DNA of 64,000 nucleotides from Mycobacterium sp. 236(2023) (GCF_029623955.1 NZ_JARSBP010000003.1:1054001-1118000), one strand, 5' to 3'; positions 35,302 to 43,529 are shown, counted from the first letter of the stretch. The notes: generated from the sequence alone by a model not told the origin. Numbers and translations: made by a program.

Positions 35302-36474
35302 ATGGCTGAGATCGTTCTGGACAAGGTGACGAAGAGTTTTCCTGACGGCACGGCGGCGGTGAAGGACGCGTCGATCGACATCGCCGACGGTGAGTTCGTG
35401 ATCTTGGTGGGCCCGTCGGGCTGTGGGAAATCGACGACGCTGAACATGATCGCCGGGCTGGAGGAGATTTCGTCCGGCGAGGTGCGTATCGCCGGTGAGC
35501 GCGTCAACGAGCGGTCGCCCAAGCACCGCGACATCGCGATGGTGTTCCAGTCCTATGCGCTGTATCCGCACATGACGGTCCGGCAGAACATCGCCTTTCC
35601 TTTGACTCTCGCCAAGGCGGGCAAGGACGAGATCGCGCACAAGGTCGAACAGGCCGCGAAAACCCTTGACCTGACCGATCTTCTGGACCGTACTCCCAGC
35701 CAGCTGTCCGGTGGGCAGCGGCAGCGGGTCGCGATGGGACGTGCCATCGTGCGAAACCCGAAGGCGTTCCTCATGGACGAGCCGCTGTCGAACCTCGACG
35801 CCAAGCTGCGTGTCCAGATGCGCACGGAGATCGCGCGGCTGCACAAGCGTCTCGGGACCACCACCATCTATGTCACGCACGACCAGACGGAGGCGATGAC
35901 GCTCGGCGACCGGGTGGTGGTGATGCTGGCGGGTTCCGTTCAGCAGATCGGTACGCCCGACGAGCTCTACCGCAGCCCCGTCAACCTTTTCGTCGCCGGG
36001 TTCATCGGGTCGCCGGCCATGAACTTCTTTCCCGCCGCGCTGACCGAGATCGGGGTCCGCCTTCCGTTCGGTGAGATACCGCTCACGGGTGAGGTTTACG
36101 ACCGCCTCAGGGATCACCGGACGCCCGGCGATCTGATCGCGGGAATCCGGCCGGAGCACCTCGCGGATGCCGCGGTGATCGACGCCTACGCCAGGATCAG
36201 CGCGCTGGTCTTCGACGTCACGGTCGAGATGGTGGAGTCTCTCGGCGCCGACAAGTACGTGTATTTCGGCGTCGACGGACCCACTGCGCAGGCGGTGCAA
36301 CTCGCCGAGGTCGCGGCGGAATCGGCGATCGGCGAGAACGAGTTCGTCGCCCGCGTTCCTGTGCAGTCAGCTGCGGCGGTGGGGCAGACGCTGCAGTTGG
36401 CGCTGAATCCCGGCGACGTGGCGATCTTCGACCCACGTACGGGTGCCAATCTTTCGCTGCCGGTCGACAGATGA
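35302..36474 (+). CDS. sugC: Sugar ABC transporter ATPase SugC (without lpqY-sugA-sugB)
   Basis: The 390-residue protein is nearly colinear with M. tuberculosis SugC, the ATPase of the LpqY-SugABC trehalose importer. It has Walker A GPSGCGKST, Q-loop MVFQSYALYPHM, signature LSGGQRQRVAMGRAIVR, Walker B FLMDEPLSNLDA, the H-loop, and the C-terminal MalK-type regulatory domain (GIRPEHLADAA). The RBS AAGGGAG lies 4 bases before ATG 35302. The three genes that normally precede it are missing at this site. It may serve other sugar permeases in the manner of multitask ATPases such as MsmX. Its stop overlaps the start of the SUFU gene (ATGA). Confidence 0.92.
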   Translation: MAEIVLDKVTKSFPDGTAAVKDASIDIADGEFVILVGPSGCGKSTTLNMIAGLEEISSGEVRIAGERVNERSPKHRDIAMVFQSYALYPHMTVRQNIAFPLTLAKAGKDEIAHKVEQAAKTLDLTDLLDRTPSQLSGGQRQRVAMGRAIVRNPKAFLMDEPLSNLDAKLRVQMRTEIARLHKRLGTTTIYVTHDQTEAMTLGDRVVVMLAGSVQQIGTPDELYRSPVNLFVAGFIGSPAMNFFPAALTEIGVRLPFGEIPLTGEVYDRLRDHRTPGDLIAGIRPEHLADAAVIDAYARISALVFDVTVEMVESLGADKYVYFGVDGPTAQAVQLAEVAAESAIGENEFVARVPVQSAAAVGQTLQLALNPGDVAIFDPRTGANLSLPVDR

Positions 36475-37064
36475 GCGACATCTCCGGCCTGGTGCGGGCC
36501 CATCTGCGGGATCACTTCGCGCGCAACGGCATCACGGCGGATCCTGCGGAAGCCAGCGTGACGTTCCTCGGCACCGGCCGCATCGACGTCCTGCGCTTCG
36601 CCGGTCCGGGTGATGGTGCGGTGCATTATGTTTCGCTCGGCTGCTCGACGCACCCGATGGTCGATCCTGCGGAGATGGTGGCCGATCCCGTTGCGGGGCC
36701 GCGCGCCGAGATCGTGGTGGCGCTGCGTGGCGCGTCGCCGGCTGGTCTGACGCGGTCGTTGGCGGTGGTGGCTGCTGCTCCCGCCGTCGAAGGTTTGATC
36801 CTGGCGCCCGACGCGCTGATCGACCTGGAGATGCCACTGTGGGAAGCGGCCCCGTTCACGGCGTTCCTGTTGGGGCACAGCGCTATCGACGATGTGGAAC
36901 TCCCAGAGCCGATGTCGCCCGTGGCGGTTCTCTCCGCGGTGCCGATCACCGCGACGGAGGCGGCGTGGGTGCGGCTCAAAGGCGCCGAGGCGATGAGGCA
37001 GGCGTGGGAGCAGGATGGGGTCGACACCACGAATCCCGCTCGCAGAGCCGCCAACCCCACCTAG
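36471..37064 (+). CDS. Suppressor-of-fused (SUFU) domain protein
   Basis: The 197-residue protein resembles the bacterial SUFU family: HYVSLGCSTHPM in the first half, the RAEIVVALRG strand, and the late region VEGLILAPDALIDLEMPLWE followed by AAPFTAFLLGHSAID and VLSAVPITATEAAWVRLKGA. Bacterial SUFU proteins are often immunity or partner proteins, but no toxin is adjacent here. The ATG overlaps the sugC stop, so it is translated with sugC. It is convergent with corA, overlapping by 4 bases. A role with SugC is suggested only by coupling. Confidence 0.8.
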   Translation: MSDISGLVRAHLRDHFARNGITADPAEASVTFLGTGRIDVLRFAGPGDGAVHYVSLGCSTHPMVDPAEMVADPVAGPRAEIVVALRGASPAGLTRSLAVVAAAPAVEGLILAPDALIDLEMPLWEAAPFTAFLLGHSAIDDVELPEPMSPVAVLSAVPITATEAAWVRLKGAEAMRQAWEQDGVDTTNPARRAANPT

Positions 37065-38185
37065 AGCCAGTTGTTGCGGCGGAAGTTGCGGTACAGCACG
37101 AAGCACACCGTGGCCATCACCAGAAGAGCCATGGGATAGCCGAAAGTCCAATGCAATTCGGGCATGTGGTCGAAGTTCATCCCGTAGATGCCTGCCAGCG
37201 CGGTGGGTACCGCGGCGATGGCGACCCACGCCGAGATCTTGCGCATGTCGACGTTCTGCTGCATCGCGACCTTGCCGAGCGCGGCCTGCACGAGTGAGCT
37301 GAGCAGTTCGTCGTAGCTGGCGATGCGTTCTGAGGCCTTGATGGTGTGGTCGAGGACGTCGCGCATGTACCGACGGATCTCGACGTTGATGAGGTCGTCG
37401 TGGTCGGTGCCGATGCGTTGCAGGTCTGTGGTCAGGGGGCTGATGGCCCTGCGGAGTTCGACCACCTCGCGCTTGAGCAGGTAGATGCATTCGATGTTGG
37501 TTTGTTGCAGCGGGGAGAAGATGTCTTCTTCCATCGCGTCGATGTCGTGCTCGATCAGGTCGGTGACGTCGAGGTAGGTGTCGACGACGTGGTCGGCGAT
37601 GGCGTGCATGACGGAGTACGGCCCGAGTTGGAGGTTGTCGGGCGAGGCTTCGAGGTGCTTGCGAACGCCTGCGAGGCCGCCGTGTTCGCCGTGGCGGACT
37701 GTGACGACGAAGTCGCTGCCGACGAAGATCATGATCTCGCCGGTCTCGACGATCTCTCTGGCTTTGGCCATCGACTCGTGCTCGACGTAGGTGACGGTCT
37801 TGAGAACGAGGAACAGCGTCTTGTCGTAGCGCTCGAGCTTCGGTCGCTGATGGGCGTGCACCGCATCTTCGACAGCCAGCTCGTGCAGGCCGAACACGTC
37901 CGCGACGGCCTGCATCTGATGTTCGTCGGGTTCGTGCAGGCCGATCCAGACGAACGCGCTCCTGCCTTCGGCCTCGATCTCGTGCACTTTGTTCAACGCC
38001 GCGGCGTGGGTGTACTTGCCGGGGAGCCGGTTGCCGTCGCAGTACACGCCGCAATCGACCATCGCCTGAGACACCGGGACGTGGATGCGGCGCGCGTCGG
38101 GGTCGTCGATATGGCCTTGGCCCAGCGTGCGGGCCTTCGAGGCTTGTTTCGCCAATGAGGGCGGTAACGCGCGAAACGAGGGCAT
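37061..38185 (-). CDS. corA: CorA-family magnesium/cobalt transporter
   Basis: The 374-residue channel has a large N-terminal cytoplasmic domain and two C-terminal membrane helices. The hallmark GMN is present in the segment IYGMNFDHMPELHWTFGYPM, preceded by the pore helix region (KISAWVAIAAVPTALAGI). The basic end RNFRRNNWL follows the last helix. GGAGG precedes the ATG at 38185. It is the orthologue of Rv1239c, divergent from the malic enzyme gene. Confidence 0.94.
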   Translation of the reverse strand: MPSFRALPPSLAKQASKARTLGQGHIDDPDARRIHVPVSQAMVDCGVYCDGNRLPGKYTHAAALNKVHEIEAEGRSAFVWIGLHEPDEHQMQAVADVFGLHELAVEDAVHAHQRPKLERYDKTLFLVLKTVTYVEHESMAKAREIVETGEIMIFVGSDFVVTVRHGEHGGLAGVRKHLEASPDNLQLGPYSVMHAIADHVVDTYLDVTDLIEHDIDAMEEDIFSPLQQTNIECIYLLKREVVELRRAISPLTTDLQRIGTDHDDLINVEIRRYMRDVLDHTIKASERIASYDELLSSLVQAALGKVAMQQNVDMRKISAWVAIAAVPTALAGIYGMNFDHMPELHWTFGYPMALLVMATVCFVLYRNFRRNNWL

Positions 38186-38318
38186 CGCCCACCTCCGGTC
38201 ATCTGCAGGTGCGGGCCCCGTCGTGCCGGCCCGGGGACCCCGAAAAATCGTACGCGCCGAAGGTGGCTGGATCTTCTCACCGAGGGGGAACCCATTCCTG
38301 TGAGATTGTGGCCGGGGC

Positions 38319-38324
38319 TACGCT
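38319..38324 (+). promoter_or_regulatory. -10 element TACGCT for the malic enzyme gene
   Basis: TACGCT is followed by 7 bases and GTG 38332, which supports this GTG as the start and a leaderless message. Confidence 0.45.
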
Positions 38325-38331
38325 GCAGAAC

Positions 38332-39501
38332 GTGGCCGAACTGACACGCACTCCGCAGGTTGTCATCGAAGACAACGAGATCTTTGATGCGCACGAGGGC
38401 GGAAAGCTCTCCGTCGAGCTGAAATCACCCCTGGACACCCAGCGGGCGCTGTCCATTGCGTACACCCCCGGTGTTGCACAGGTCAGCCGGGCGATCGCGG
38501 CAGACAAGACGCTGGCCAAGAAGTACACGTGGGCCAACCGGCTCGTCGCCGTCGTCAGTGACGGCAGCGCGGTGCTCGGCCTCGGTGACATCGGCGCCTC
38601 GGCGTCGCTTCCGGTGATGGAGGGCAAGAGCGCGCTGTTCAAGACGTTCGGCGGCCTCGACTCGATCCCGATCGTCCTCGACACCAAGGACCCTGACGAG
38701 ATCATCGAGACCTTGATCCGGCTGCGTCCGAGTTTCGGCGCGGTCAACCTCGAAGACATCTCGGCACCGCGATGCTTCGAGATCGAGCGCCGCGCGATCG
38801 AGGCGCTGGACTGCCCGGTCATGCACGACGATCAACACGGCACCGCGATCGTGGTGCTCGCCGCGCTGCACGGTGCGGCGAAGGTGCTCGACCGCGACAT
38901 GCACACGCTGCGTGTCGTGATCTCCGGTGCCGGTGCGGCGGGCGTAGCCTGCGCGAACATCCTGCTCGCGAAGGGCATCAACGACGTCACGGTGCTCGAT
39001 TCCAAGGGCATCGTCGAATCGGGTCGCGACGACCTGAATCCGTTCAAGGCCGAGCTGGCCGGACGCACCAACCCTGCGGGCCGCACCGGTGGTATCGCCG
39101 AAGCGCTCGACGGCGCCGACATGTTCCTCGGGTTGTCGGCGGGCGTGGTGCCGGAGGAGATCATCGCGACGATGGCACCCAACGGCATTGTGTTCGCGCT
39201 GTCCAATCCGGATCCCGAGATCCATCCCGATGCGGCGCGCAAGTATGCGTCCGTCGTCGCGACGGGCCGCAGCGACTTCCCGAACCAGATCAACAATGTG
39301 CTGGCGTTCCCCGGCGTGTTCCGGGGAGCCCTCGACGCAGGTGCCCGCCGCATCACCGAGAAGATGAAAGTCGCTGCGGCAGAAGCGATCTTCTCGGTGG
39401 TTGGCGATGATCTGGCAGTCGACCACATTGTCCCCAGCGCGCTCGATCCGCGGGTCGGACCTGCGGTCGCGGCAGCGGTCGCCGCGGCATCCGAGGACTG
39501 A
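38332..39501 (+). CDS. NAD(P)-dependent malic enzyme
   Basis: The 389-residue short-type malic enzyme decarboxylates malate oxidatively to pyruvate. The N-terminal catalytic domain contains SIAYTPGVAQVSRAI, VVSDGSAVLGLGDIG and VNLEDISAPRCFEIE; the metal/lysine region PVMHDDQHGTAIVV and the Rossmann motif VISGAGAAGVACANILLAKG follow. The end motif FPNQINNVLAFPGVFRGALD is typical. At this place M. tuberculosis carries malate dehydrogenase (mdh, Rv1240), so a different malate-using enzyme occupies the slot. The frame is open upstream to 38155, but conserved sequence and the -10 element favour GTG 38332. Confidence 0.94.
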   Translation: MAELTRTPQVVIEDNEIFDAHEGGKLSVELKSPLDTQRALSIAYTPGVAQVSRAIAADKTLAKKYTWANRLVAVVSDGSAVLGLGDIGASASLPVMEGKSALFKTFGGLDSIPIVLDTKDPDEIIETLIRLRPSFGAVNLEDISAPRCFEIERRAIEALDCPVMHDDQHGTAIVVLAALHGAAKVLDRDMHTLRVVISGAGAAGVACANILLAKGINDVTVLDSKGIVESGRDDLNPFKAELAGRTNPAGRTGGIAEALDGADMFLGLSAGVVPEEIIATMAPNGIVFALSNPDPEIHPDAARKYASVVATGRSDFPNQINNVLAFPGVFRGALDAGARRITEKMKVAAAEAIFSVVGDDLAVDHIVPSALDPRVGPAVAAAVAAASED

Positions 39502-39506
39502 GTCGG

Positions 39507-40355
39507 CTGAGTCGCGTCCGCAGCGTCATCAGTCTGATCGTCGCGGCTCTGGTCGCGGCGGGTTGCGGTGGTCAATCGGCGCCGCCGTCGATCCCGATCG
39601 GTGCAGCTGCCGATCCCGAGTCGCAACTGATCGCTCATCTGTATGCGTCGGCGCTGCGCTTCTACGGCAATCCCGCGCACGTGCGGGAGTCCGAGGATCC
39701 TCTCGGTGGGCTGGACGGTGGCGAGGTCCAAGTCGTGCCGGGCTTCACCGGTGAGTTGCTGACGCGATTCGCGCCCGATTCGGCGGCGCGGTCGGATGTG
39801 CAGGTGTACCGCACGCTGCTGTCGGCCCTGCCCGAGGGCATCGCGGCCGGCGACTACACCACGTCGGCGGAGGACAAGCCCGCTGTTGCAGTGACCGAGC
39901 GGACCGCCGACGCGTGGGGCGGACGCGATGTGTCGGTGCTGGCTCGCCGGTGTGAAGACGTCGCGGTCGGCGCGATCGCGGACGGGCGTCACCCGTCGTC
40001 GATCGGCACCTGCACGTTGGCGAAGGCCCGGGAGTTCGGTGATGACGACGCGATGTTCGATGCGCTGCGGGCGGGCGAGATCGACATCGCGTGGACGACG
40101 ACCGCGGCACCGGATGTGCCGTCGGAAGCGGTGGTGCTGTCGGACAAGACGGCGCTGATCCGTGCCGAGAACCTGGTGCCGCTGTATCGGCGCAACGAGT
40201 TGACCGAGTCTCAGGTGCTGGCCCTCAACGAGATTGCGGGTGTGCTGGACACCGGGTCGTTGGCCGACATGCGCCGCCAGGTCGCCGAGGGCACCGACCC
40301 CGGGTTGGTGGCCGGCCAGTGGCTCGAAGAGCATCCCCTCGGCGTCGGCAACTAG
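39507..40355 (+). CDS. lpqZ: Substrate-binding lipoprotein LpqZ (non-ATG start)
   Basis: The frame reads LSRVRSVISLIVAALVAAGC, a lipoprotein signal with lipobox VAAGC (Cys20), then an OpuAC-like glycine-betaine-type binding domain (EVQVVPGFTGELLTRFAP, IDIAWTTTA, ENLVPLYRRNELTESQVLAL). The first ATG/GTG in frame is far inside (39681), after the signal and first domain strand, and an in-frame TGA lies at 39408. The start must therefore be non-standard: CTG 39507, with GAGG 10 bases upstream, or CTG 39498. About 282 residues. It is the orthologue of Rv1244. No permease or ATPase for this binding protein is adjacent. Confidence 0.82.
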   Translation: MSRVRSVISLIVAALVAAGCGGQSAPPSIPIGAAADPESQLIAHLYASALRFYGNPAHVRESEDPLGGLDGGEVQVVPGFTGELLTRFAPDSAARSDVQVYRTLLSALPEGIAAGDYTTSAEDKPAVAVTERTADAWGGRDVSVLARRCEDVAVGAIADGRHPSSIGTCTLAKAREFGDDDAMFDALRAGEIDIAWTTTAAPDVPSEAVVLSDKTALIRAENLVPLYRRNELTESQVLALNEIAGVLDTGSLADMRRQVAEGTDPGLVAGQWLEEHPLGVGN

Positions 40356-40360
40356 GTTCC

Positions 40361-40405
40361 GTTTGCACCGCGAGCGCGCGCGTCTGCACGCCGACGCGCC
40401 GCAAT
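40361..40405 (+). repeat. Dispersed hairpin repeat, copy after lpqZ
   Basis: It begins 5 bases after the lpqZ TAG and contains GCACCGCGAGCG, then a perfect stem GCGCGTC (40378-40384) and GACGCGC (40393-40399) around the loop TGCACGCC. It lies between two convergent genes (lpqZ and the SDR), where a bidirectional transcription end is needed. No T-run follows. Confidence 0.75.
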
Positions 40406-40444
40406 TCTTGGCAGTCGGCGCGCGCTCGACGGCCGCGACAGACG

Positions 40445-41275
40445 CTATTTCGCCTTCGGCGTCAGCCGTGCGACCACCTTCGGGAAGACGCTCTGGTAAT
40501 TGGCGCCGAGAGCGCGGATGGCGATTTCGAACATCTTCGCGTCGTTGCCGATGAGGATGCGCGCCTTGTTCTTTCGCACGCCGTCGAGGATGACCTGCGC
40601 GGCCTTCTCCGGTGTCGTGCTGGCGAGTTTCTTGTCGAAGGTCTTGGCGAGTTCGTCGGCGTCGAGCCCCTCGGCGGCGGTGGCGTTGCGTGCGATGGCG
40701 GTCTTGATGCCGCCGGGATGCACGCAGGACACCTTGACCGGGTGCCCGGCCAGCCCCATCTCCTGGCGAAGCGCCTCGGTGAAGCCGCGCACCGCGAACT
40801 TCGCGGAGTTGTAGGCGGCCTGGCCGGGGACGGAGAACAGACCGAAGACGCTGGAGACGTTGACGACGTGCCCGTCGCCGGAGGCGATGAGGTGGGGGAG
40901 GAAAGCTTTGGTGCCGTTGACGACTCCCCAGAAGTCGACGTCCATGACGCGCTCGATGTCCTTGAACTGGCTGACCTCGATGTCGCCGGTGAACGCGATA
41001 CCCGCGTTGTTGTAGATCTGGTTGACCTTGCCGAAGTGGTCGGCGACGGCGTCGGCGTACAGCAGGAACGCCTCGCGCTCGACCACGTTGATGCGGTCGG
41101 ATTTCACCTTCGCACCGATGGCCTTGAGGCGCTCCTCGGTGATGGCCAGGCCTTCGGTGTCGACATCGCTGATGGCGACGCTGGCACCGGAGCGGCCCAG
41201 TTCGACGGCGAGCGCCTGCCCGATACCCGAACCTGCTCCGGTCACGACGGCTACTTTCCCGGCGAAGCCCTGCAT
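40445..41275 (-). CDS. Short-chain dehydrogenase/reductase (Rv1245c type)
   Basis: The 276-residue classical SDR has the NAD(P)-binding TGAGSGIGQA, the NNAG motif (YNNAGIAF), the catalytic serine in VVNVSSVFGLF and the YNSAK active-site motif (AAYNSAKFAVRGF). ATG 41275 is chosen because GAGGAG lies 5 bases upstream on the minus strand; a GTG at 41281 is less well placed. Mycobacterial relatives act on lipids or steroids, but the substrate cannot be read. Confidence 0.92.
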   Translation of the reverse strand: MQGFAGKVAVVTGAGSGIGQALAVELGRSGASVAISDVDTEGLAITEERLKAIGAKVKSDRINVVEREAFLLYADAVADHFGKVNQIYNNAGIAFTGDIEVSQFKDIERVMDVDFWGVVNGTKAFLPHLIASGDGHVVNVSSVFGLFSVPGQAAYNSAKFAVRGFTEALRQEMGLAGHPVKVSCVHPGGIKTAIARNATAAEGLDADELAKTFDKKLASTTPEKAAQVILDGVRKNKARILIGNDAKMFEIAIRALGANYQSVFPKVVARLTPKAK

Positions 41276-41330
41276 CCGCACTCCTCGGTTGTTCTACGCG
41301 TGTTGAGTGAGTGCGAGCGTACCCGGTACC

Positions 41331-41401
41331 CGCGGTCCCTGGATAAGTCAGGGGTCCGCGACGAGAAGGGCCGGTGAGCACCCCCCAGCGCCCACCGGCC
41401 C
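41331..41401 (-). terminator. Tandem hairpins after the PGRS-like gene
   Basis: The perfect 9-base stem GGGCCGGTG (41368-41376) and CACCGGCCC (41393-41401) begins 15 bases after the minus-strand stop at 41416. A second imperfect hairpin (GCGGTCCCTG with CAGGGGTCCGC) lies at 41332-41359. In the direction of the PGRS-like gene the first hairpin is followed by TTCTCG. This is a plausible terminator without a long T-run. Confidence 0.55.
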
Positions 41402-41415
41402 ACTCGGTTTAGCGA

Positions 41416-42993
41416 TCAGACCGGCGAGCCGCCCGTGCCGGCTTTGCCGTCGGTACCCGTTTCGCCCTGTGAACCCTTTTCGCCCGCGTCCCCAGCGGAA
41501 CCGCGTGATCCGTTGCTTCCGAAGACGCCACCTTTACCGCCGGCGCCGCCCTGGTTACCGGCGCCCCCTGCGCCTCCGGCACCGCCGGCGCCGCCTTTGC
41601 CTGCGGCACCGCCGGCGCCGTTGTAATCGCCGCCGGACCTAGCGCTGTCGCCACCATCTCCGCCGTCGCCGCCGCGAGCTCCCGTGCCGCCCTTGCCGCC
41701 GCTGCCGCCGACGCCGCCATCGCCCCCGTTGCCGCTGATTGCGCCACCTCTACCGCCCGAGCCGCCAAATCCGCCAGTGTCGCCCGCGCCGCCGGCAGCG
41801 CCTTCGCCCCCATTGCCACCCGAGCCGCCGTCTGCTGGCGATTCGCTACCTTGGCCAAAAACGGCGCCGCCATTTCCGCCGTCACCGCCGCGTGCACCGG
41901 TTCCGCCGAGACCGCCATTTCCACCGGCGCCGGCACCTTGAAAGCTGTCGCTCCAGGCCTGGCCCCCGTTGCCGCCGTCGCCGCCCGGCGCTCCGGCCCC
42001 GCCGACGCCCCCTTGGCCTCCGTCGCCACCGTCTGCACCTCCCGCACCGACGGCGGTGCCACCGTCACCCCCGGCACCTCCAGGCTGACCAGCGACGCCG
42101 TTCTGCCCGGGCGAGCCGTCGCCGCCGTACGCGCTGAGATTCGGGGTGCCCTGCGAGCTACCTTGCCCGTCCGCGCCCTTGCCGGCGGCGGGCAGCAGGG
42201 TAATGGGAATGGGGTTGACGCCCGCAGCGCCGGTCGTTCCGGCTCCACCTGCGCCTCCCGCTCCACCGTTGCCGAACAGTTGCGCGCTGCCACCGTTTCC
42301 GCCCGCGCCGCCGCCAAAACCGCCGTTTCCGCCGTCGCCGCCGTTGCCGCCCCACAGGCCGCCGCGTCCGCCGTCCCCGCCGGCCTGCCCGGCAAGACCG
42401 TCGCCTCCACGGCCACCGTTGCCCCAGAGGATGCCGCCGTCGCCGCCGTCCTCCCCGGGTGCACCGTCGAGGCCGTTACCGATGAGCCAGCCGCCGTCAC
42501 CGAACATGGGGCGCATCGGGGTGGCCGATGGTGCCGCCGCAGAGGATTCCGGGGCCTCGCTCCCGCTGAGGTTGAGCACCGTCGCTTGCGTAGCCCGCGT
42601 GGTGAAGGTCGTGGGGTCGCTGAGGCGCAGAAGCGCGCCCGCGTCCTCGATGGACAGCGACGTGCCCGACGCGACGGGAGTCGTGGGGGCCGACACGAGC
42701 GCAGGGGCCGACTCCGGAGCTTGCGAGTTCGTTGCCGACAGGCCGTGGACGGTCGACGGGCCTACCGGGACGCCCAGAGCCGTGAGCAGGAACGGTGCGG
42801 CAGGCGCGCGGGACGCATCGCGAACCACCGGGGCCTGCGCCTGCGCCTGCGCCGGCGTCGGCGGCACCTCGGCAAGTGAGGTGATCGCACCACCGAAGGC
42901 GAGTGCTCCGACGGCCACCGCCGCCGTCAGCGACGCCTTCGTCGTACCTTTTCGGTGCTCTGCACAGTGCGAATCGCGTGTAGGAATGGACAT
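41416..42993 (-). CDS. Secreted PGRS-type glycine-rich protein lacking a PE domain, collagen-like tail
   Basis: The 525-residue protein has an N-terminal signal sequence (basic start, hydrophobic 21-40, cut likely after AQAQA near 50-53), an Ala/Pro/Ser-rich spacer with a short helix (SLSIEDAGALLRLSD), then from about 165 a long GGxGG region of PGRS type (GDGGWLIGNGLDG, GGNGGDGGNGGFGG). It ends with eleven G-x-y triplets (G-S-N, G-S-R, G-S-A, G-D-A, G-E-K ...), a collagen-like tail. The PE domain that starts PE_PGRS proteins of slow-growing mycobacteria is absent, so export is probably by Sec rather than ESX. Asp/Gly-rich repeats could bind calcium. GGGGG precedes ATG 42993. It is divergent from a DUF732 gene. 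Confidence 0.78.
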   Translation of the reverse strand: MSIPTRDSHCAEHRKGTTKASLTAAVAVGALAFGGAITSLAEVPPTPAQAQAQAPVVRDASRAPAAPFLLTALGVPVGPSTVHGLSATNSQAPESAPALVSAPTTPVASGTSLSIEDAGALLRLSDPTTFTTRATQATVLNLSGSEAPESSAAAPSATPMRPMFGDGGWLIGNGLDGAPGEDGGDGGILWGNGGRGGDGLAGQAGGDGGRGGLWGGNGGDGGNGGFGGGAGGNGGSAQLFGNGGAGGAGGAGTTGAAGVNPIPITLLPAAGKGADGQGSSQGTPNLSAYGGDGSPGQNGVAGQPGGAGGDGGTAVGAGGADGGDGGQGGVGGAGAPGGDGGNGGQAWSDSFQGAGAGGNGGLGGTGARGGDGGNGGAVFGQGSESPADGGSGGNGGEGAAGGAGDTGGFGGSGGRGGAISGNGGDGGVGGSGGKGGTGARGGDGGDGGDSARSGGDYNGAGGAAGKGGAGGAGGAGGAGNQGGAGGKGGVFGSNGSRGSAGDAGEKGSQGETGTDGKAGTGGSPV

Positions 42994-43047
42994 GGCAACC
43001 CCCAGAAATGGTCGAAGACGAGTGTCAACGCCAAAGCTAGGTGCGTT

Positions 43048-43076
43048 CGCAATGAATAGATTGCGTAGTGCACTAC
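43048..43076. promoter_or_regulatory. Two overlapping palindromes in the PGRS/DUF732 divergent gap
   Basis: CGCAAT (43048-43053) and ATTGCG (43060-43065) form one inverted repeat. The perfect 12-base palindrome GTAGTGCACTAC (43065-43076) follows directly. They sit between two divergent secreted-protein genes and look like operator sites for an unknown regulator. Confidence 0.5.
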
Positions 43077-43165
43077 CCCAATTTCGATCGAGCGACAGGA
43101 CGGCTCACAGGTACGGCTTCCGACGGCTGCGTAATGCTGGTAACCCGACTGGCGACAATCAAGAC

Positions 43166-43519
43166 ATGACGTTGAAGTACCCCGCCGTCGCGACGCTCGT
43201 GGCATCCGCGGCCATCGCCGCGACGATGTCCGCAGCCCCGGCTCAGGCCGACCCCACGACCGATGCCTTCGTGTCCACGCTGCAGCACTACCGGCTCGGC
43301 GACATCGACCCGGCGACCGCCGTGCGTGTCGGGCAGGCGGTGTGCCCGATGCTGTCAGAACCCGGTCAGAACGTCGCGAACGTCGCCGCCGACATCTCCG
43401 ACGACCTCGGCCGTCCGCTCGGACCGGCGACGATGTTCACCGGACTGGCGATCTCGATCTTCTGCCCGCGCGCCGTCAACGCGATGACGGACGGGGTCCC
43501 GTTCTCGTTCTTCCGCTGA
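43166..43519 (+). CDS. Secreted DUF732-domain protein
   Basis: The 117-residue protein has a signal peptide (about 1-28, cut after APAQA) and a mature part typical of mycobacterial DUF732: DAFVSTLQHYRLGDIDPATA, a Cys in AVCPML, a second Cys in ISIFCPRAV. The two cysteines probably form a disulfide. The function of the family is unknown; it is abundant in mycobacteria and exported. ATG 43166 is the natural start of the signal peptide; the frame extends upstream across the antisense of the PGRS gene, which is not coding here. Confidence 0.85.
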   Translation: MTLKYPAVATLVASAAIAATMSAAPAQADPTTDAFVSTLQHYRLGDIDPATAVRVGQAVCPMLSEPGQNVANVAADISDDLGRPLGPATMFTGLAISIFCPRAVNAMTDGVPFSFFR

Positions 43520-43529
43520 GTCGCGGCAG

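Noticed and set aside
36186..38192. Very long minus-strand open frame (about 670 codons) across sugC, the SUFU gene and corA
   Set aside because: Arg/His/Pro-dominated translation with no domain; it is the antisense or shifted frame of well-supported genes in high-GC DNA.
38832..41381. Minus-strand open frame of about 850 codons across malic enzyme, lpqZ and the SDR
   Set aside because: Composition is typical of a shadow frame; the opposite-strand and alternative-frame genes have clear families.
42300..42500. GC-rich periodic repeats inside the PGRS-like gene considered as a CRISPR array
   Set aside because: The periodicity is codon-level GGxGG repetition with no constant repeat/unique spacer pattern and no cas genes nearby.
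42146..43165. Plus-strand Pro-rich frame running into the DUF732 gene
   Set aside because: It is the complement of the PGRS Gly codons (Gly GGN becomes Pro/Ala on the other strand). The DUF732 signal peptide gives a natural start at 43166.
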